Shown here piece after piece: positions 44,421 to 54,874 of a DNA stretch of 64,000 bases. Each line of letters begins with the position of its first letter. Within the stretch, counting starts at the first letter, position 1. The DNA is taken from contig CAJZBQ010000064.1 in the NCBI GenBank assembly GCA_914767885.1, positions 1 through 64,000 of the forward strand. The letters are read 5' to 3'. Both the position numbers and the translations under genes were made by a program. A model generated the notes under the pieces. That model had not been told where the DNA came from. It searched no databases and saw only the letters and a program-made list of their open reading frames with translations. The DNA is from Blepharisma stoltei (taxonomy: Eukaryota; Ciliophora; Heterotrichea; Heterotrichida; Blepharismidae).

Positions 44421-44643
44421 TAATTGCCCGAGGATGGCGCTATCTTGCGCCGTCCTCGGGCAATTTTTAAAAAATGGCCCCACACCGGGAATTGAACCCA
44501 CGTGTGGGGCCATTTTTTGGTGCGTGGAAGTCGATGTTCTCCACATATCAAAAATGGCCCCACACGTGGGCTCAATTCCCGGTGTGGGGCCATTTTTGAA
44601 TTGCCCGAGGATGGCGCAAGATAGCGCCATCCTCGGGCAATTA
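44421..44643. repeat. Foldback element, TTGCCCGAGGATGGCGC ends
   Basis: The outer arms TAATTGCCCGAGGATGGCGC and their inverse are perfect. The inner arms (ATGGCCCCACACCGGGAATT / AATTCCCGGTGTGGGGCCAT) enclose the loop TTTTTTGGTGCGTGGAAGTC...TCTCCACATATCAAAAA. It is flanked by TA and has the same layout and loop as 31095-31304 but different inner-arm sequence. Confidence 0.85.
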
Positions 44644-44679
44644 CTATATTAAAAATTAGTAAAAATTAAATAATTCAGT

Positions 44680-45769
44680 TTATTCTTTCACCAGCACATT
44701 AGGCCTAATCTTATCAGAACACTGATTAAAATTGTTTCGAATTGGCAAAAGCCACATAAACCCGAATTTACCTCCAAAAACTTCTTCAAAGCACTCCTTA
44801 CCCATCCTTTCATAAGCGAGCAAATTATTTTGCATTCTCAGAGAGTTAATGTTTCTAGAAAATTTTAAATATGATTTTTTTAAAAAATCCCGTTGGCAAA
44901 TAAAATCAATTATTTTATTAATTTTAAAATTCAACTGGATTCGCTAGAGATTTCATTTTCACTTATATGTTAAAATTTAAAAAAAATTTACTCGCTCGCA
45001 ATGGTGGGCTTTGTCCCAATAAGAAAGTTAGGGCTTCTTTTCTCAATTTCTGATTTTTTGAGTATATCAATCCCAGACGTATTATTAGCAATGCAGCTTA
45101 TCTGGTCATGCAGCATGACTCCTGCAAACAAGCTGAAAAATAATGTAAAAATAAAAACCAAACTCCCAACGGTAATATCAAATGACGCCTCTGAGCTCTC
45201 TTTATTGCACAAATTCGCCTCATCATGCCACAAGCAATATGTTGCTCTTAAAAAGAAAACAACAAACGTAAACAAGCAGCAAACCAAGACATAAAACAAA
45301 AATAATATATACCTTTTGCATATAAAAGTGTATAATATAAATTTTTACTATTAAATTTATTAATAAAGGGAATAAAATGCTTCTGGTTATAAAGTCCTAC
45401 ACAATTATTCACTCACGAGCAATGGTGATCCATTTTTAAAATGCACCTTCCACAAGTCGAACAATGGTGTGTACGAGGACTTTTGAAGCATTGGCATTTC
45501 GCACAAGTTTCTGTCTGAGGATTTATACTTTTTTCCATGGCTGAATCCTTAGAAATTGAGCCAGGGTCTGTCAGTAAAGTCCTCAAGTGACATATAGAAG
45601 CCATTATAAGAAAAAATGAATAGATATTGCTCCACAAAGAAGGGTCAATAAAATTTTCGTTTCCAAGAGGGAATATTGCAATAATCTTGATAGCCCAGCT
45701 GACTCCAAACAAAATTAAATAAGTACAACAGGCGCAGATCAAGCCTTCTAAGTCTTTGTTCAGCCACAT
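44680..45769 (-). CDS. DHHC palmitoyltransferase
   Basis: Starts [18 protein letters not shown] with two membrane helices, then the cysteine-rich domain [37 protein letters not shown], cited here in parts: catalytic DHHC followed by Ser instead of Pro and a Trp encoded by TGA. Further helices ([30 protein letters not shown]) follow a 53-bp IES (45308-45360). The C-terminal part ([17 protein letters not shown]) matches the region after the TTxE motif. A second insertion, of CTCCC/GTGAGC type, lies between about 44850 and 45030, and I could not fix its ends. It S-acylates membrane proteins, possibly the MGxxCC proteins nearby (inference). Confidence 0.85.
45308..45360. other. TA-bounded IES, about 53 bp
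   Basis: Joins NQKHFIPFI to [11 protein letters not shown] in the DHHC gene. Several adjacent TA dinucleotides make the exact cut ambiguous. Confidence 0.65.
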
Positions 45770-46476
45770 TTTTGGAGATATAATGGCTATTTTGGTTCAT
45801 TATAATTGATGACGAACTATAAATGGAGTTAAATTTTTTAATTGGAAACCTATTTATTTGAGCTGTTTGGACTGATTGTTAGTATTAGAAATTTTAATAA
45901 ATGGATGAGGAGGATCAGCTTGGTGGTTTTTTGAAAATTAAACAGATATACCTTTTTAGAGTATAAGGAAGCATAGCAAAATTTTTTTGAAAAGAAATAT
46001 ATACGTATGAATAGTCCGAATTATAGGTTTGAATAGAGGCATAATTCATTTTTTATTATTTTTCATCTGCAGTGCTAAATAAGGAGAGAAATGGCTTAAA
46101 AATCTAACAGCAGTTTATTAAGATAATAATAGACGAAATAATAATTTATTTTAGGATTTTCATATTTCTCTTTTTAATGCCATTCCTTAATAAGTCTCCA
46201 TTTTCTTGATGTGTTTAAAGTATCTTGGATTAAAACCACAAATACATATTATTAGCTGTCCAAATCCTTATCTAATAGAAGATCTCTAATAATTATCAAT
46301 GACTAACCATATTCCTATCACTATAAAAAGTCTTATTCTAAACACCTGATACCCTCTGATCTATCTTTTTCTAATACCCAGTGCATCACCTTCTTTATCT
46401 CTTATCAGCCCTGGCCAGTTTTATTCCATAAATTTTAATACCAAATTATTTAATAAAAATTTCTGTTCACCGGCTA
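45770..46476. other. Divergent promoter region, DHHC and NBR1-like genes
   Basis: AT-rich, no gene or clear repeat seen. Confidence 0.55.
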
Positions 46477-47760
46477 ATGAGTCTGAACAATAGTTTGAAT
46501 TTGAAAATCCAGCGTGGAGACGAGATCAGGAAAATCCATCACCTTCCTCAAACATGGGCTGACCTTCAAGGAGCCCTTCTTGATTTATATGGGAGTACTG
46601 ACTTCCAAATCACTTATATAGATGATGAAGGTGACCAAATCCTGGTCTCAAATGATGAAGAACTGGCTGATGCCTATGAGTTCGCTAAAGGAAAATTCAG
46701 CCTAAAGCTTATTGTCAAAGAAAAAGGACAAGTGGCTCCAGAGCCTCAACAAATCCCAGTCGAAGAAAATAAAGAAAAAGGACAAGTGGTGCCAGAGCCT
46801 CAACCAATGCAAGTCGAAGAAGATAAAGAAGAAAGTGAAAGTGAAAGCTCAGAAGATGAAGAAAAAGAGGAGAACTATGAAGAGGTACCTGTAGGACAAA
46901 TGTTCGACATGATCAGAAACCATCCTCTAGCCCAACAATTCTGCCAAAATTTCTGCCCACAGCAAGCTACCTGTGATAGCTGCAATAAAACAATAGAAGG
47001 TGTGCGCTACAAATGTTCAGTGTGCCCTAACTTTGACTTCTGTGAAGAATGTGAAGCTACCCAAGCCCATCCTCATCCGTTTATCAAAATTCCTAATGAA
47101 GCTCCTCAATTCCCAGGGCCTCCTCCATTCTTAGGACACCCAGGTCAACACCCTGGCTATTTCCGTGGACACCCTGGCTATATCCGTGGACACCCTGGTC
47201 ATTTCCGTGGACATCCTGGTCATTTCCGTGGACACCCTGGTCATTTCCCAATGCATTCGCCTCCTCCATTTGTCGACTTTATCAACCAATTCGCTCAAAA
47301 TTTCAAAAAGCCTAAAAGATTCCACTTAACCATAATAGAGCACCTTTTAAAGAAAAAACAAGAAGTTTGCCCTGGAGAAGTCATACAAGCAGGATGGACA
47401 ATTAGAAATACAGGGACTGAAGACTGGCCTGAAGGCACAAAAGTGGTCTTTGCCAAAGGGTCATTGAATCCTCTTGAAGAAATTACATTGCCAAGAATTC
47501 CTGCAGGACAACAGCAAGATGTGATTATTGAGTTCATTACGCCTATGGAGCTAGGAAAGCAAAAAGGAGTTTGGAAGCTTCAGGTTGGCGACAAAAGGTT
47601 TGGAAGATTGCCTATCACAGTGAATGCTGTGACGGCAGAAACTTTTGAAGAGAAGATTGCACGCTTAGTGACTATGGGGTTTAGCGAAGAAGAAGCAAGA
47701 AGAGGCTTAGAAGCAGCAAAAGGAGATCTGAATCAAGCAGTCTCAAAGATATTTGCGTAA
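46477..47760 (+). CDS. NBR1: NBR1-type autophagy receptor
   Basis: 427 residues, uninterrupted. Order: PB1 domain (LNLKIQRGDEIRKIHH ... DDEGDQILVSNDEELADAY), acidic linker, ZZ zinc finger (CDSCNKTIEGVRYKCSVCPN, FCEEC), a GHPGHFR tandem repeat (about eight copies around 47136-47250), the four-tryptophan FW domain (PGEVIQAGWTIRNTGTEDW, GVWKLQVGDKRFG) and a C-terminal UBA domain (IARLVTMGFSEEEARRGLEA). This is the full NBR1 architecture. The motif EENYEEV, preceded by a run of Glu/Asp, is a plausible LC3-interacting region. It links ubiquitinated cargo to ATG8 membranes. The TGA-free frame supports the start. Confidence 0.93.
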   Translation: MSLNNSLNLKIQRGDEIRKIHHLPQTWADLQGALLDLYGSTDFQITYIDDEGDQILVSNDEELADAYEFAKGKFSLKLIVKEKGQVAPEPQQIPVEENKEKGQVVPEPQPMQVEEDKEESESESSEDEEKEENYEEVPVGQMFDMIRNHPLAQQFCQNFCPQQATCDSCNKTIEGVRYKCSVCPNFDFCEECEATQAHPHPFIKIPNEAPQFPGPPPFLGHPGQHPGYFRGHPGYIRGHPGHFRGHPGHFRGHPGHFPMHSPPPFVDFINQFAQNFKKPKRFHLTIIEHLLKKKQEVCPGEVIQAGWTIRNTGTEDWPEGTKVVFAKGSLNPLEEITLPRIPAGQQQDVIIEFITPMELGKQKGVWKLQVGDKRFGRLPITVNAVTAETFEEKIARLVTMGFSEEEARRGLEAAKGDLNQAVSKIFA

Positions 47761-48328
47761 GGCTAATTAAGCTTTTCTTTAATTTTGACTGATTATATGT
47801 ATATTAAAATTAAAATTGTTATAAGTTAGTCCTTTATTATGTCTGTATATGGAGGATTTGCTACTAGAGCTCAGGAGTCAGCTTATAACGGTCTTCTGTC
47901 AAGTCTAATTGACTTATTGCATCTCCACGCAATTTCTTATATCCAAAACTGTACTTTCTATCCAGTGCCCTTACTCCTCCATGACTAATAGGCAAAAAAC
48001 TCAATCTTACTCATAAATGCTCACTATGGGTTACCTAATCTTCCAGCTACCATTAAACAGCACCTCTTACGCTATATACTTCTCTATGGAGGCCAAGGGT
48101 GCGCACTGGTAAGCTGCTTGCATCATATTCAGGCTTCAAAGATTGCCTTGACTTCTCCTTTCGACGTCACCAAAAAATGGTGACACATCAGTTTAATGGG
48201 GAGAATCTCCCGATGCTTGTGCCTTGGTCTCGCTCTTGCAGCACTGATATCCCAAACTCTGGCAGTGCTTTGATCCCCCTTTATCGGCTTAACCAAGAAG
48301 GTGCTGAATTGAAGGAAAATTTTTTAAT
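47761..48328. other. Gene-free region with GC-rich insertion-like segment
   Basis: 47860-48320 is more GC-rich than its surroundings and non-coding (ORFs up to 77 codons without similarity), like the retroposons described above. No flanking target duplication was found. Confidence 0.45.
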
Positions 48329-48543
48329 TTAGGCAAAGCTCTGCTTGGATTGAATGGCTGATATTTTTGGTCTGACCAGGACATTTTTATCTATAATTAA
48401 TTTCTTATATGGATTTATCTCTTTGGAAATATATTTGCTAAAACAAAATTTGCTAAAAATTATAAGGATAAAAAATTTCCTGAAAGACCAAAATAATCCT
48501 TTGCAAGATCGGCTTATCAATCCAAGCAGAGCTTTTGCCTAAA
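48329..48543. repeat. Foldback/MITE, TTTAGGCAAARGCTCTGC ends
   Basis: The left end TTTAGGCAAAGCTCTGCTTG and its inverse at 48516-48543 pair over about 28 bp, and further internal pairing is weaker. TA lies at both outer borders. No coding capacity. Confidence 0.75.
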
Positions 48544-48712
48544 TCAATCAAACTTACCTTCAATTGCATTTCCATATTTTTTAAAAATTAATACCTTCTT
48601 AATTAAGCGATGACCCCAAAGTCTTCGAGCCTTCAAATTCAAATAAAAAATATGCTTGCGAGAGTTAGATTTCTCAACATGGTCAGAGAAATTTGCAAGA
48701 ATCCATAAGAAC

Positions 48713-49174
48713 ATGACAAGTCTAGAAACCCAAAAATACCAGCCGCCTAAGTTTTCACTACTAACCCAGCCCTTAGCTGACCTTATAATGCCTAAACTCA
48801 ATATAAGCAGAAACTCAAAACAGTCAAGTAAACGAGTTACAAGGGAAAACAGCAGTTATTATAAGTTTGATGACAGCAAGACAAATGTTGACAGTACTCC
48901 AAACACTAGGAGATACCAAAACTTTAGCATTTCCCAAGATATTGATATTATGCTAATGCAAGAAAACTTCAAAATTGAAGAAAGAACTCCTAGAGAGCCA
49001 AGGGTAAGGCAAAAGAAAAAAGTTTCAATAGAAAATTCAAGAAACTGAAGTAACACAGCAAGGTCTTTTTATAAGTCGCCAAATAAAAAGCCAATAGGTG
49101 CGAAATTAATACAGAAATATCAAGATGAAGCTTTGATGCGAATTCTTAAGGATTTATCATCTTCAGATGGATAG
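48713..49174 (+). CDS. Unknown basic protein
   Basis: 153 residues from ATG 48713 (MTSLETQKYQPPKFSL), with TGA at about 49047 read as Trp (ENSRNWSNTARSF) and ending ILKDLSSSDG at TAG. It is basic and low-complexity (SSKRVTRENSSYYKF, PRVRQKKKVSIE), with a short helical C-terminus (GAKLIQKYQDEALMRILKDL). The open frame extends upstream to a TAA at about 48645 without another ATG. An upstream exon is possible. No domain recognised. Confidence 0.55.
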
Positions 49175-49428
49175 TCCTGCATTAAGCTGATTTTAATTGT
49201 AATAAAGCTTTACTATTCAAGTTTGAAATGGTTTCATTGAATAATTGCTAACGACTATTTTTTTTAGATTTTTTATATCTGATCATTTTCTCATCAAAAT
49301 TTAATGCTAAGTCAATTAAGCCAATACTTAACTAGCAAATAAATATATTCCTACTGCAAAAAAATTAATTAAGATTTAGATTTATTATATCTATAAGTAT
49401 GAACTATTACTTCATAATTTAAAACAAA

Positions 49429-50436
49429 ATGTCCGTTAAAGTTGCTATATTCCTAACCCTCGTTTTCTCAGTCTTTTCTATCGAAACCAAGACTCAAGGT
49501 GTAATGGGCACCCATTTCTTACAAGCAATCAAATACGATCCTGACGTCGAAATCGCAAAATTCGTTAATGGTCAGGAAAGCTTTAATGGAGTCAATTCAA
49601 GATTCTATTATTGGAAGAACACTGGTTCCATATCTGCTGAAGAATATGATCAAGCAATCGCTAAGATTGATGCTGCTTATATAGAAAAGTATGGACAAGC
49701 TCCACCTACTGACTTACCAGAAACCTATGTTTAGGCTAATTTCATTAGAAAATCTAATAGATTTTTATGTGCTTTACATAGTTAAAAAGGGTATGTAAAA
49801 TCAAAAAGCAACCTCAACGGCCTTCCTCCAAAACCTAGGTGACGACATCATTGACGAAATGTACACAGATGTCCAAAACGGTGAAGCTACCTTAGCCCAA
49901 GCAGAAGCTCAGCTTCCATTTTTGCGTGATAAAGGCTACATTTCTCGAGAGCAGTATGATCAAGCCATTATCGATTTCAAGAATCTTGGAGATGAACTCG
50001 CCAAAGATGCCACCTTATTCCTTGAATCCAAAGAACTTACCCCAAGTGATAACTTTCAAGGCATGGAAATGATAGAAATGAGTGACTACCGAATTCGTTT
50101 AATCTGCATCCCTATTTAGGTATTCCTGGAAATATGCTCAGCTATTCCGCAATCGGAGCAGATCACATAGCAGCTTAAGCAGGTAAGCCACCCAATTCCA
50201 TTTGGACTGCCACTGGCCTTTCGCTAATGGTAAAATAAGCCACAAACAGTTGCCCATTGGATTAGGCTACAAAAGAGCGGATTTGTGCTTATACCCTCGC
50301 TTCGGTCCTAAAATTGCTAGGCCAACTAATGGCTCCAAAACCCAAGCCTTGATATACACGGGTAACCATCACTAGAGATCAAATCAGACGTCAAACGCCA
50401 TTTTATATATATGAAATGATAGAAATGAGTGACTAA
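49429..50436 (+). CDS. Secreted protein with EYDQAI repeats, interrupted
   Basis: Starts MSVKVAIFLTLVFSVFS, a signal peptide. Two similar modules follow: NTGSISAEEYDQAIAKIDA in the first segment (49429-49736) and DKGYISREQYDQAIIDFKN in the second (about 49808-50088). Between them, 49734-49808 contains stops and must be an IES or intron whose borders I could not fix. The second segment ends in a 23-bp duplication created by a retroposon (50089-50412). Reading through the downstream copy gives GMEMIEMSD and TAA. The family is unknown, probably an abundant secretory or granule protein. Confidence 0.6.
50089..50412 (+). mobile_element. GC-rich retroposon with 23-bp target duplication
   Basis: Direct repeats beginning GAAATGATAGAAATGAGTGA at 50066-50088 and 50413-50435. 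324 bp. It ends CGCCATTTTATATATAT, the family 3' motif. Inserted over the last codons of the secreted-protein gene. Confidence 0.92.
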
Positions 50437-50705
50437 CTCCTCCATTTATTAGCTGGCCATAATTTATAAATCTTTTAAATGAGCCTTATTTTATAAAAAA
50501 GTTTTTATTTTATGAAATATTGAGATTTATAATAGCATTAAATTAATAGAATAAATAAAAAATTGCTTTATACTCAATGCTTAATTTATAAATTTTTAAA
50601 TAAAGATTATGTTTAAAATCAATTTGTTTAATTTTAAAATACCTGAATTCTTTATATCAAATAGAGAGTAAGATAATTAAGTATTTTCCTTATATTTTTT
50701 CATAA
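50437..50705. other. Intergenic spacer
   Basis: AT-rich, nothing recognised. Confidence 0.55.
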
Positions 50706-52082
50706 ATGGGTTCAGCATGCTGTGGACGAAATTATGAAGGTAGCTTATAATCAGGTAACGAACGAATGCTGCTTAAGAGAAAACGAGGCTCGAGCGAGGA
50801 CATCTCAACGCTTCTATCGCCACCTCCAGAACTAACAAAAAATTACATAGGACTTCCAAACCGCTTCGAGCATCAAGGCAGTGCCTCTATCTGTGTCGGT
50901 CTCGCAGGGATCGAAAACCTAGGAAACACTTGCTACATAAGCTCAGCCTTACAATGTATTTTGAACACTCAGCCACTAATTGACTATTTTCTTGCAGGAG
51001 TCCATGAAGATGAAATTAATCCAAAATTCAGTGGCGAGCTTACCAGAAGCTTCGTAGAGCTAGCCAAAGCTCAATGGCTGAGCGAATACGAAAGTATAGT
51101 ACCACGGTATTTAATTAATTTGGTATGAGAAACTGCAGCACAGTTCGAGGCCGGAAAACAAAATGACTGCCATGAATTCCTTTCGTATTTTTTGGATCAG
51201 ATACATGAAGAGCTTAATAGAGTAGCCAGACCAGGGACTCCAAGTGTAATTGAAAATAATGGAGAAAAAGATGAAAGGCAGGCTGCAAAAGCCTGACATG
51301 AGTATTTGTCTTATAACTGCTCAGTTATTGTAGACCTATTTCAAGGGCAGCTGAAGTCGACGCTGAAATGCAGTGAGTGTGGGTTTATTTCAGCCACTTT
51401 TGACGTGTTTATGTATCTGTCAGTCCCAATTGCGAAAAAATCGTGCACTCTTGAAGACTGTTTGCTTGAGTTTACGAAGGAAGAAATTTTAGATGGGCCT
51501 GAAAAATGGTTCTGTCCATGCTGCAACCAAAAATGCAAGGCGACCAAGAAGTTTGATTTGTGGAAGCTGCCACCTGTTTTGATTATCCACCTTAAAAGGT
51601 TCAAATATAATAAATGCGAAATTTCGAAGCTGGAATCATTTGTAAAGTATCCAACAGCAAATTTGAATTTGACGAAATATATATTGTCAAATCAAAAGGA
51701 GCCTCCAAATTATGATCTTTTTGGGACAATCAATCATTCAGGGACTAATCAAAATGGACATTATACAGCGACGTGCAAAAACAAGCATGATCAGAAATGG
51801 TATCATTACGATGATGAAAAAACGAAGAGAGTTAATTTAGAAGAAACGGTGACGAGGAACGCCTATGTGCTGTTTTATTTTAAAAATTCAATTGATCAAT
51901 TTTTCACTCAGTCTTCTAGACTCCCAGAGTATTGGCCTCATATACTGAGCAAGGATATCACTGTAAATAACACTGAAAACGACGAGCAGCGGTCATCAGG
52001 ATTGGCTACAGATTTTCCAAACCAGACTGCTGAGCTTGGAAGTTTTAATACAATAGATAATCCATTTGATAATAATATATAA
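50706..52082 (+). CDS. Ubiquitin-specific protease (USP) with N-terminal acylation motif
   Basis: 454 codons. The real start is ATG 50706 (MGSACCGRNYEG), joined by a 15-nt intron at 50740-50754 (GTAGCTTATAATCAG, contains an in-frame TAA) to NERMLLKRKRGSSED. The Cys box is GIENLGNTCYISSALQCIL and the His box is NHSGTNQNGHYTATCKN, with the downstream D in YDDEKTKRV. The finger region has CSECG...CPCC. Two TGA codons read as Trp (INLVWETAAQ, AAKAWHEYLS). This is an active cysteine deubiquitinase. The Gly2 plus Cys5/6 N-terminus predicts myristoylation and palmitoylation, so it acts at membranes. The intron-less start at 50766 would miss this. Confidence 0.92.
50740..50754 (+). other. 15-nt intron
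   Basis: GTAGCTTATAATCAG, phase 1, with A at position 10. Splicing exposes the MGSACC N-terminus of the USP. Confidence 0.85.
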
Positions 52083-52243
52083 TTACAGATTGAAAATAAT
52101 TTCTATGCTTTTTTCTTAATTCTAAAGCAATTATAGCTTATTCTATTCTCATTTTTATATTATCAGATTTCATTAGATTACTAAATGTCCCTTAACAAAA
52201 AATTAAAAATGGTTATATAAAACTACCCCAAGGTGCCAACATC

Positions 52244-52432
52244 ATACCTTCTCGGCCTTTTGGCTAAGATCAAGTGTAGTATCTGTTCTTATCAGTGTGA
52301 AAACTGGTATCCACCCTACTGGGTGGCGTTTTTCACATCAATTTTTTATTGGGAGCGAGGCATCCCCAGCTTGCTGGGACCTTGCAACGGGTTGCCCTTG
52401 TATTGCACTTACCTCAAGGAGCGGCCCACCCC
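52244..52432 (+). ncRNA. U2 spliceosomal snRNA
   Basis: The 5' domain ATACCTTCTCGGCCTTTTGG, then CTAAGATCAAGTGTAGTATC and TGTTCTTATCAG, is nearly identical to eukaryotic U2, including the branch-point recognition sequence GTAGTA. Stem IIa/b follows, then an Sm site (AATTTTTTATTGG), and 3' stems III/IV (GCCCTTGTATTGCACTTACC). About 189 nt, the usual length. It pairs with the branch point of introns, here only 15-16 nt long. It lies alone between USP and RsmH on the plus strand. Confidence 0.95.
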
Positions 52433-52474
52433 ATCTTCAAAAAACCAACTGAATAATTCCTATTTAATTTAATT

Positions 52475-53479
52475 ATGTTCCCACACATTTTGAAAAGATG
52501 TATAGGGGAGCATTACCCAGTCATGTGGCGAAATATCGTAGAAATCGTCGAGTCCAGGTTCCCACAGGACAGCAAACTCCTCGTAGGCGATGCCACAGTT
52601 GGAGCTGGAGGCCATTCTCGAGCTTTACTTGAGCTATATCCAAATTCCCGCATCATAGGAGTCGACATCGACAAAGAAATGCTTGCAATTGCAGAGAAAA
52701 ACACAGCGGATTTTTCTGATAGGATAAAATTCCACCACACATCATACACAAACATGTTTTCACTGCCAAGATTCCCTGAAGAATTCACATCTGGAAAAGG
52801 CTTTGATGTCCTAATTGCAGATTTAGGCCTAAGCTCAGTCCATTTAGACACCCCTGAGCGTGGCTTTGCATTTAGGACAGATGGGCCATTAGATATGAGA
52901 TTTGACAGGACTAAAAATCAGCTGACGGCTGAAAAAATTTTAAATCATGCAAGTGAGTATGAATTAGTTGATATTTTTAAACGGTACGGAAATGAACAAT
53001 ACAGTGAGACTGCAGCAGAGATTATTTGTCAGTATAGAAAGGAAAATAAAATAACTAGCACAATGCAGCTTACAAAAGTTTTGAATTACGCTTTTTATAT
53101 AGCCAAGTCTTTTAAGAAGTATGATAATATTACAAGGATTTTCCAAGCTTTAAGGATAAAGGTTAATAATGAGCTGGATAATGTGGAAAATTTTTTGAAA
53201 AATGCGATTAATAATTTAGATGAAAAAGGTGTTTTGATAGTCATAAGTTTCCATTCTCTGGAAGATGACATTGTACACAAATATATGAAGAAAGCAGTAA
53301 GATTTAGTTAGAATGGACAGTTTATTGTGGAGTATAAAACTTGGAAGCCAATGGAGCCTGGGCATGAAGAGATGATAGAAAATAGCAGGAGCCGATCAGC
53401 GCTGTTAAGATACTTAATAAAGCGAGACTTCAACAAAGAAAAGAAAATTGGACATGAAAGTCGTAAATTAATTAATTAG
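52475..53479 (+). CDS. rsmH: 16S/12S rRNA m4C methyltransferase (MraW/RsmH, METTL15-like)
   Basis: 329 residues after a 15-nt intron at 53297-53311 (GTAAGATTTAGTTAG). SAM-binding motif I is DATVGAGGHSRALLEL, followed by GVDIDKEML, and DVLIADLGLSSVHLDTPERGF, AFRTDGPLDMRFD and VLIVISFHSLED are all RsmH signatures. The second exon gives SRSRSALLRYL, the conserved C-terminal motif. It methylates the decoding-site cytosine of mitochondrial small-subunit rRNA. Its stop overlaps the convergent sulfurtransferase gene by 8 bp. Confidence 0.95.
53297..53311 (+). other. 15-nt intron
   Basis: GTAAGATTTAGTTAG. It contains an in-frame TAG, and splicing joins KYMKKA to NGQFIVEYK. A at position 10. Confidence 0.88.
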
Positions 53480-54409
53480 CTTCAGTAAGCTTGGAATTTT
53501 TAAGTTTCCATTCTTCGTAGGATCCGCCGTACATTCTTACATGGTGGTTGCCAATATGCTTTAAAATTACGTAAGCAACGCATGATGTGTTTCCTTTAAG
53601 GCAAGTACCGATAACCCTACTATTTATATAAATTCCATGGTCTTCGAGGATTTTTATGATTTCTTCTCTTGGTTTCAATGTTTTTTCGTCAGTCAGCAAG
53701 CTTAAGGTAGGGAGATTTATTGAGTGGGGAACGTGCCCAGCTTCAAATATATTGCTAGGTCTTGGATCTCACAATATACAAGAACTGAATCCGAGTTCTA
53801 TAGATGACAACAAAGTAACAATTTCTTCATATAAAACTATAAGGTGTTAAGATTTTTGCTGCCAAAAGAGTTTTTTCTCATTTGAAATGGATTAGAAATT
53901 TTTTAAAAAATATTTTTTTAGAAAAAAAAAAGCCTGGCATTCTATACCATCTCTTTGTTTTCCACATATTGGTAATGCTCCAAAGACTCAGCTGCATTTT
54001 CCATTAAAGGGTAGATGCCAGAATCTGTTGGGCGTCCCTCTTTTAACCATTTCACAAGACCGCCATTTAAGATTGAAACTTGTGGATAGCCGAAATATTT
54101 CAGCATAAAATAGCCTCTTGGAGCATAGCCAAGACCTGTTTGGTCATACACGATAACTTTTTTACCGTCATTCGGAAGGCCTAGTTTGACCATAAAATCA
54201 GCAAAAACACTTGCCGATGGCAAGGCATTCGACAAGGGCGAGTTTGCATCTTTGATTTCGCTGATACTGAAAAATATCGCTGACCTGATTCTAAGGTTAG
54301 AATGGTTTTCTTTTGCACTGGCTACCATGCTGGAGTCAATAAAGTAGCAAAGTCCTTCATCAAGAAGTTCCTGGGCTTTGTCGGTTTCTATGAATATGTT
54401 GTCCTCCAT
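53472..54409 (-). CDS. Two-domain sulfurtransferase (rhodanese/MPST)
   Basis: 277 codons after removal of a 107-bp IES. N-terminal rhodanese domain: VIVYDQTGLGYAPRGYFMLK, QVSILNGGLVKW. C-terminal domain: ILWDPRPSNIFEAGHVPHSI (Trp from TGA), then the catalytic loop GTCLKGNTSCV with the persulfide Cys, and YGGSYEEWK. It transfers sulfur from thiosulfate or 3-mercaptopyruvate. No presequence is apparent. A second, single-domain relative lies at 30173-31012. Confidence 0.92.
53838..53944. other. TA-bounded IES, 107 bp
   Basis: Lies between the two rhodanese domains. Removal with one TA joins VENKEMV to VLYEEIVTLL. Both borders read TATA. Confidence 0.85.
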
Positions 54410-54496
54410 TATATTTCTACTAATTATTATCTTATATTAAATATAACGATTTTTTTTCCAGCTATTTCATATTTAAAACTAAAGAAACGGCTAAGT

Positions 54497-54702
54497 CTCC
54501 CTCTCAGTGAGCGAACAAAAAATTGTTTTTGCTTATGAGGGGTTAAATTTTTTTTAAAATTAATTTAATCTATAAAATTTATGTTTTAAAATGCAATTTG
54601 TTTTATATTAAATCAAAATTAGCTAGAGATTTCTTTATAATACTTATCACTTATATATCAATCTTTTATAAAAAAAATTTTTGTTGTTCACTGGGCGGGG
54701 AG
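54497..54702. mobile_element. CTCCC element, TAAGT flanks
   Basis: Left CTCCCTCTCAGTGAGCGAAC, right CACTGGGCGGGGAG, flanked by TAAGT on both sides. The paralogous site upstream of the second Rab gene (ACTAAGTCTAAAG near 56300) is empty. Confidence 0.8.
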
Positions 54703-54874
54703 TAAGTCTAAAGAAACTACATTGATAATAAATATACAGAAAAATTCAAAGAGAATCAATTGGGACAGCTAAATATTTCATATAATCAAATCTATGCTGT
54801 TTTGGATTAATTTTGGCATCAATCTCCTAAAAGCTTCACCTTAATACCATTTAATTATTCATGCATATTTCAAA

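Noticed and set aside
44421-44643. tRNA-like T-arm motif GGGAATTGAACCC
   Set aside because: No acceptor, D or anticodon arm. It is part of a palindromic arm.
44393-44652. Three overlapping open frames with GPTPGIEPTCGAIF-type repeats
   Set aside because: They are both strands of a foldback palindrome, and the protein-like repeats are hairpin arms.
45001-45294. 97-codon plus-strand frame
   Set aside because: Antisense of the DHHC acyltransferase exon.
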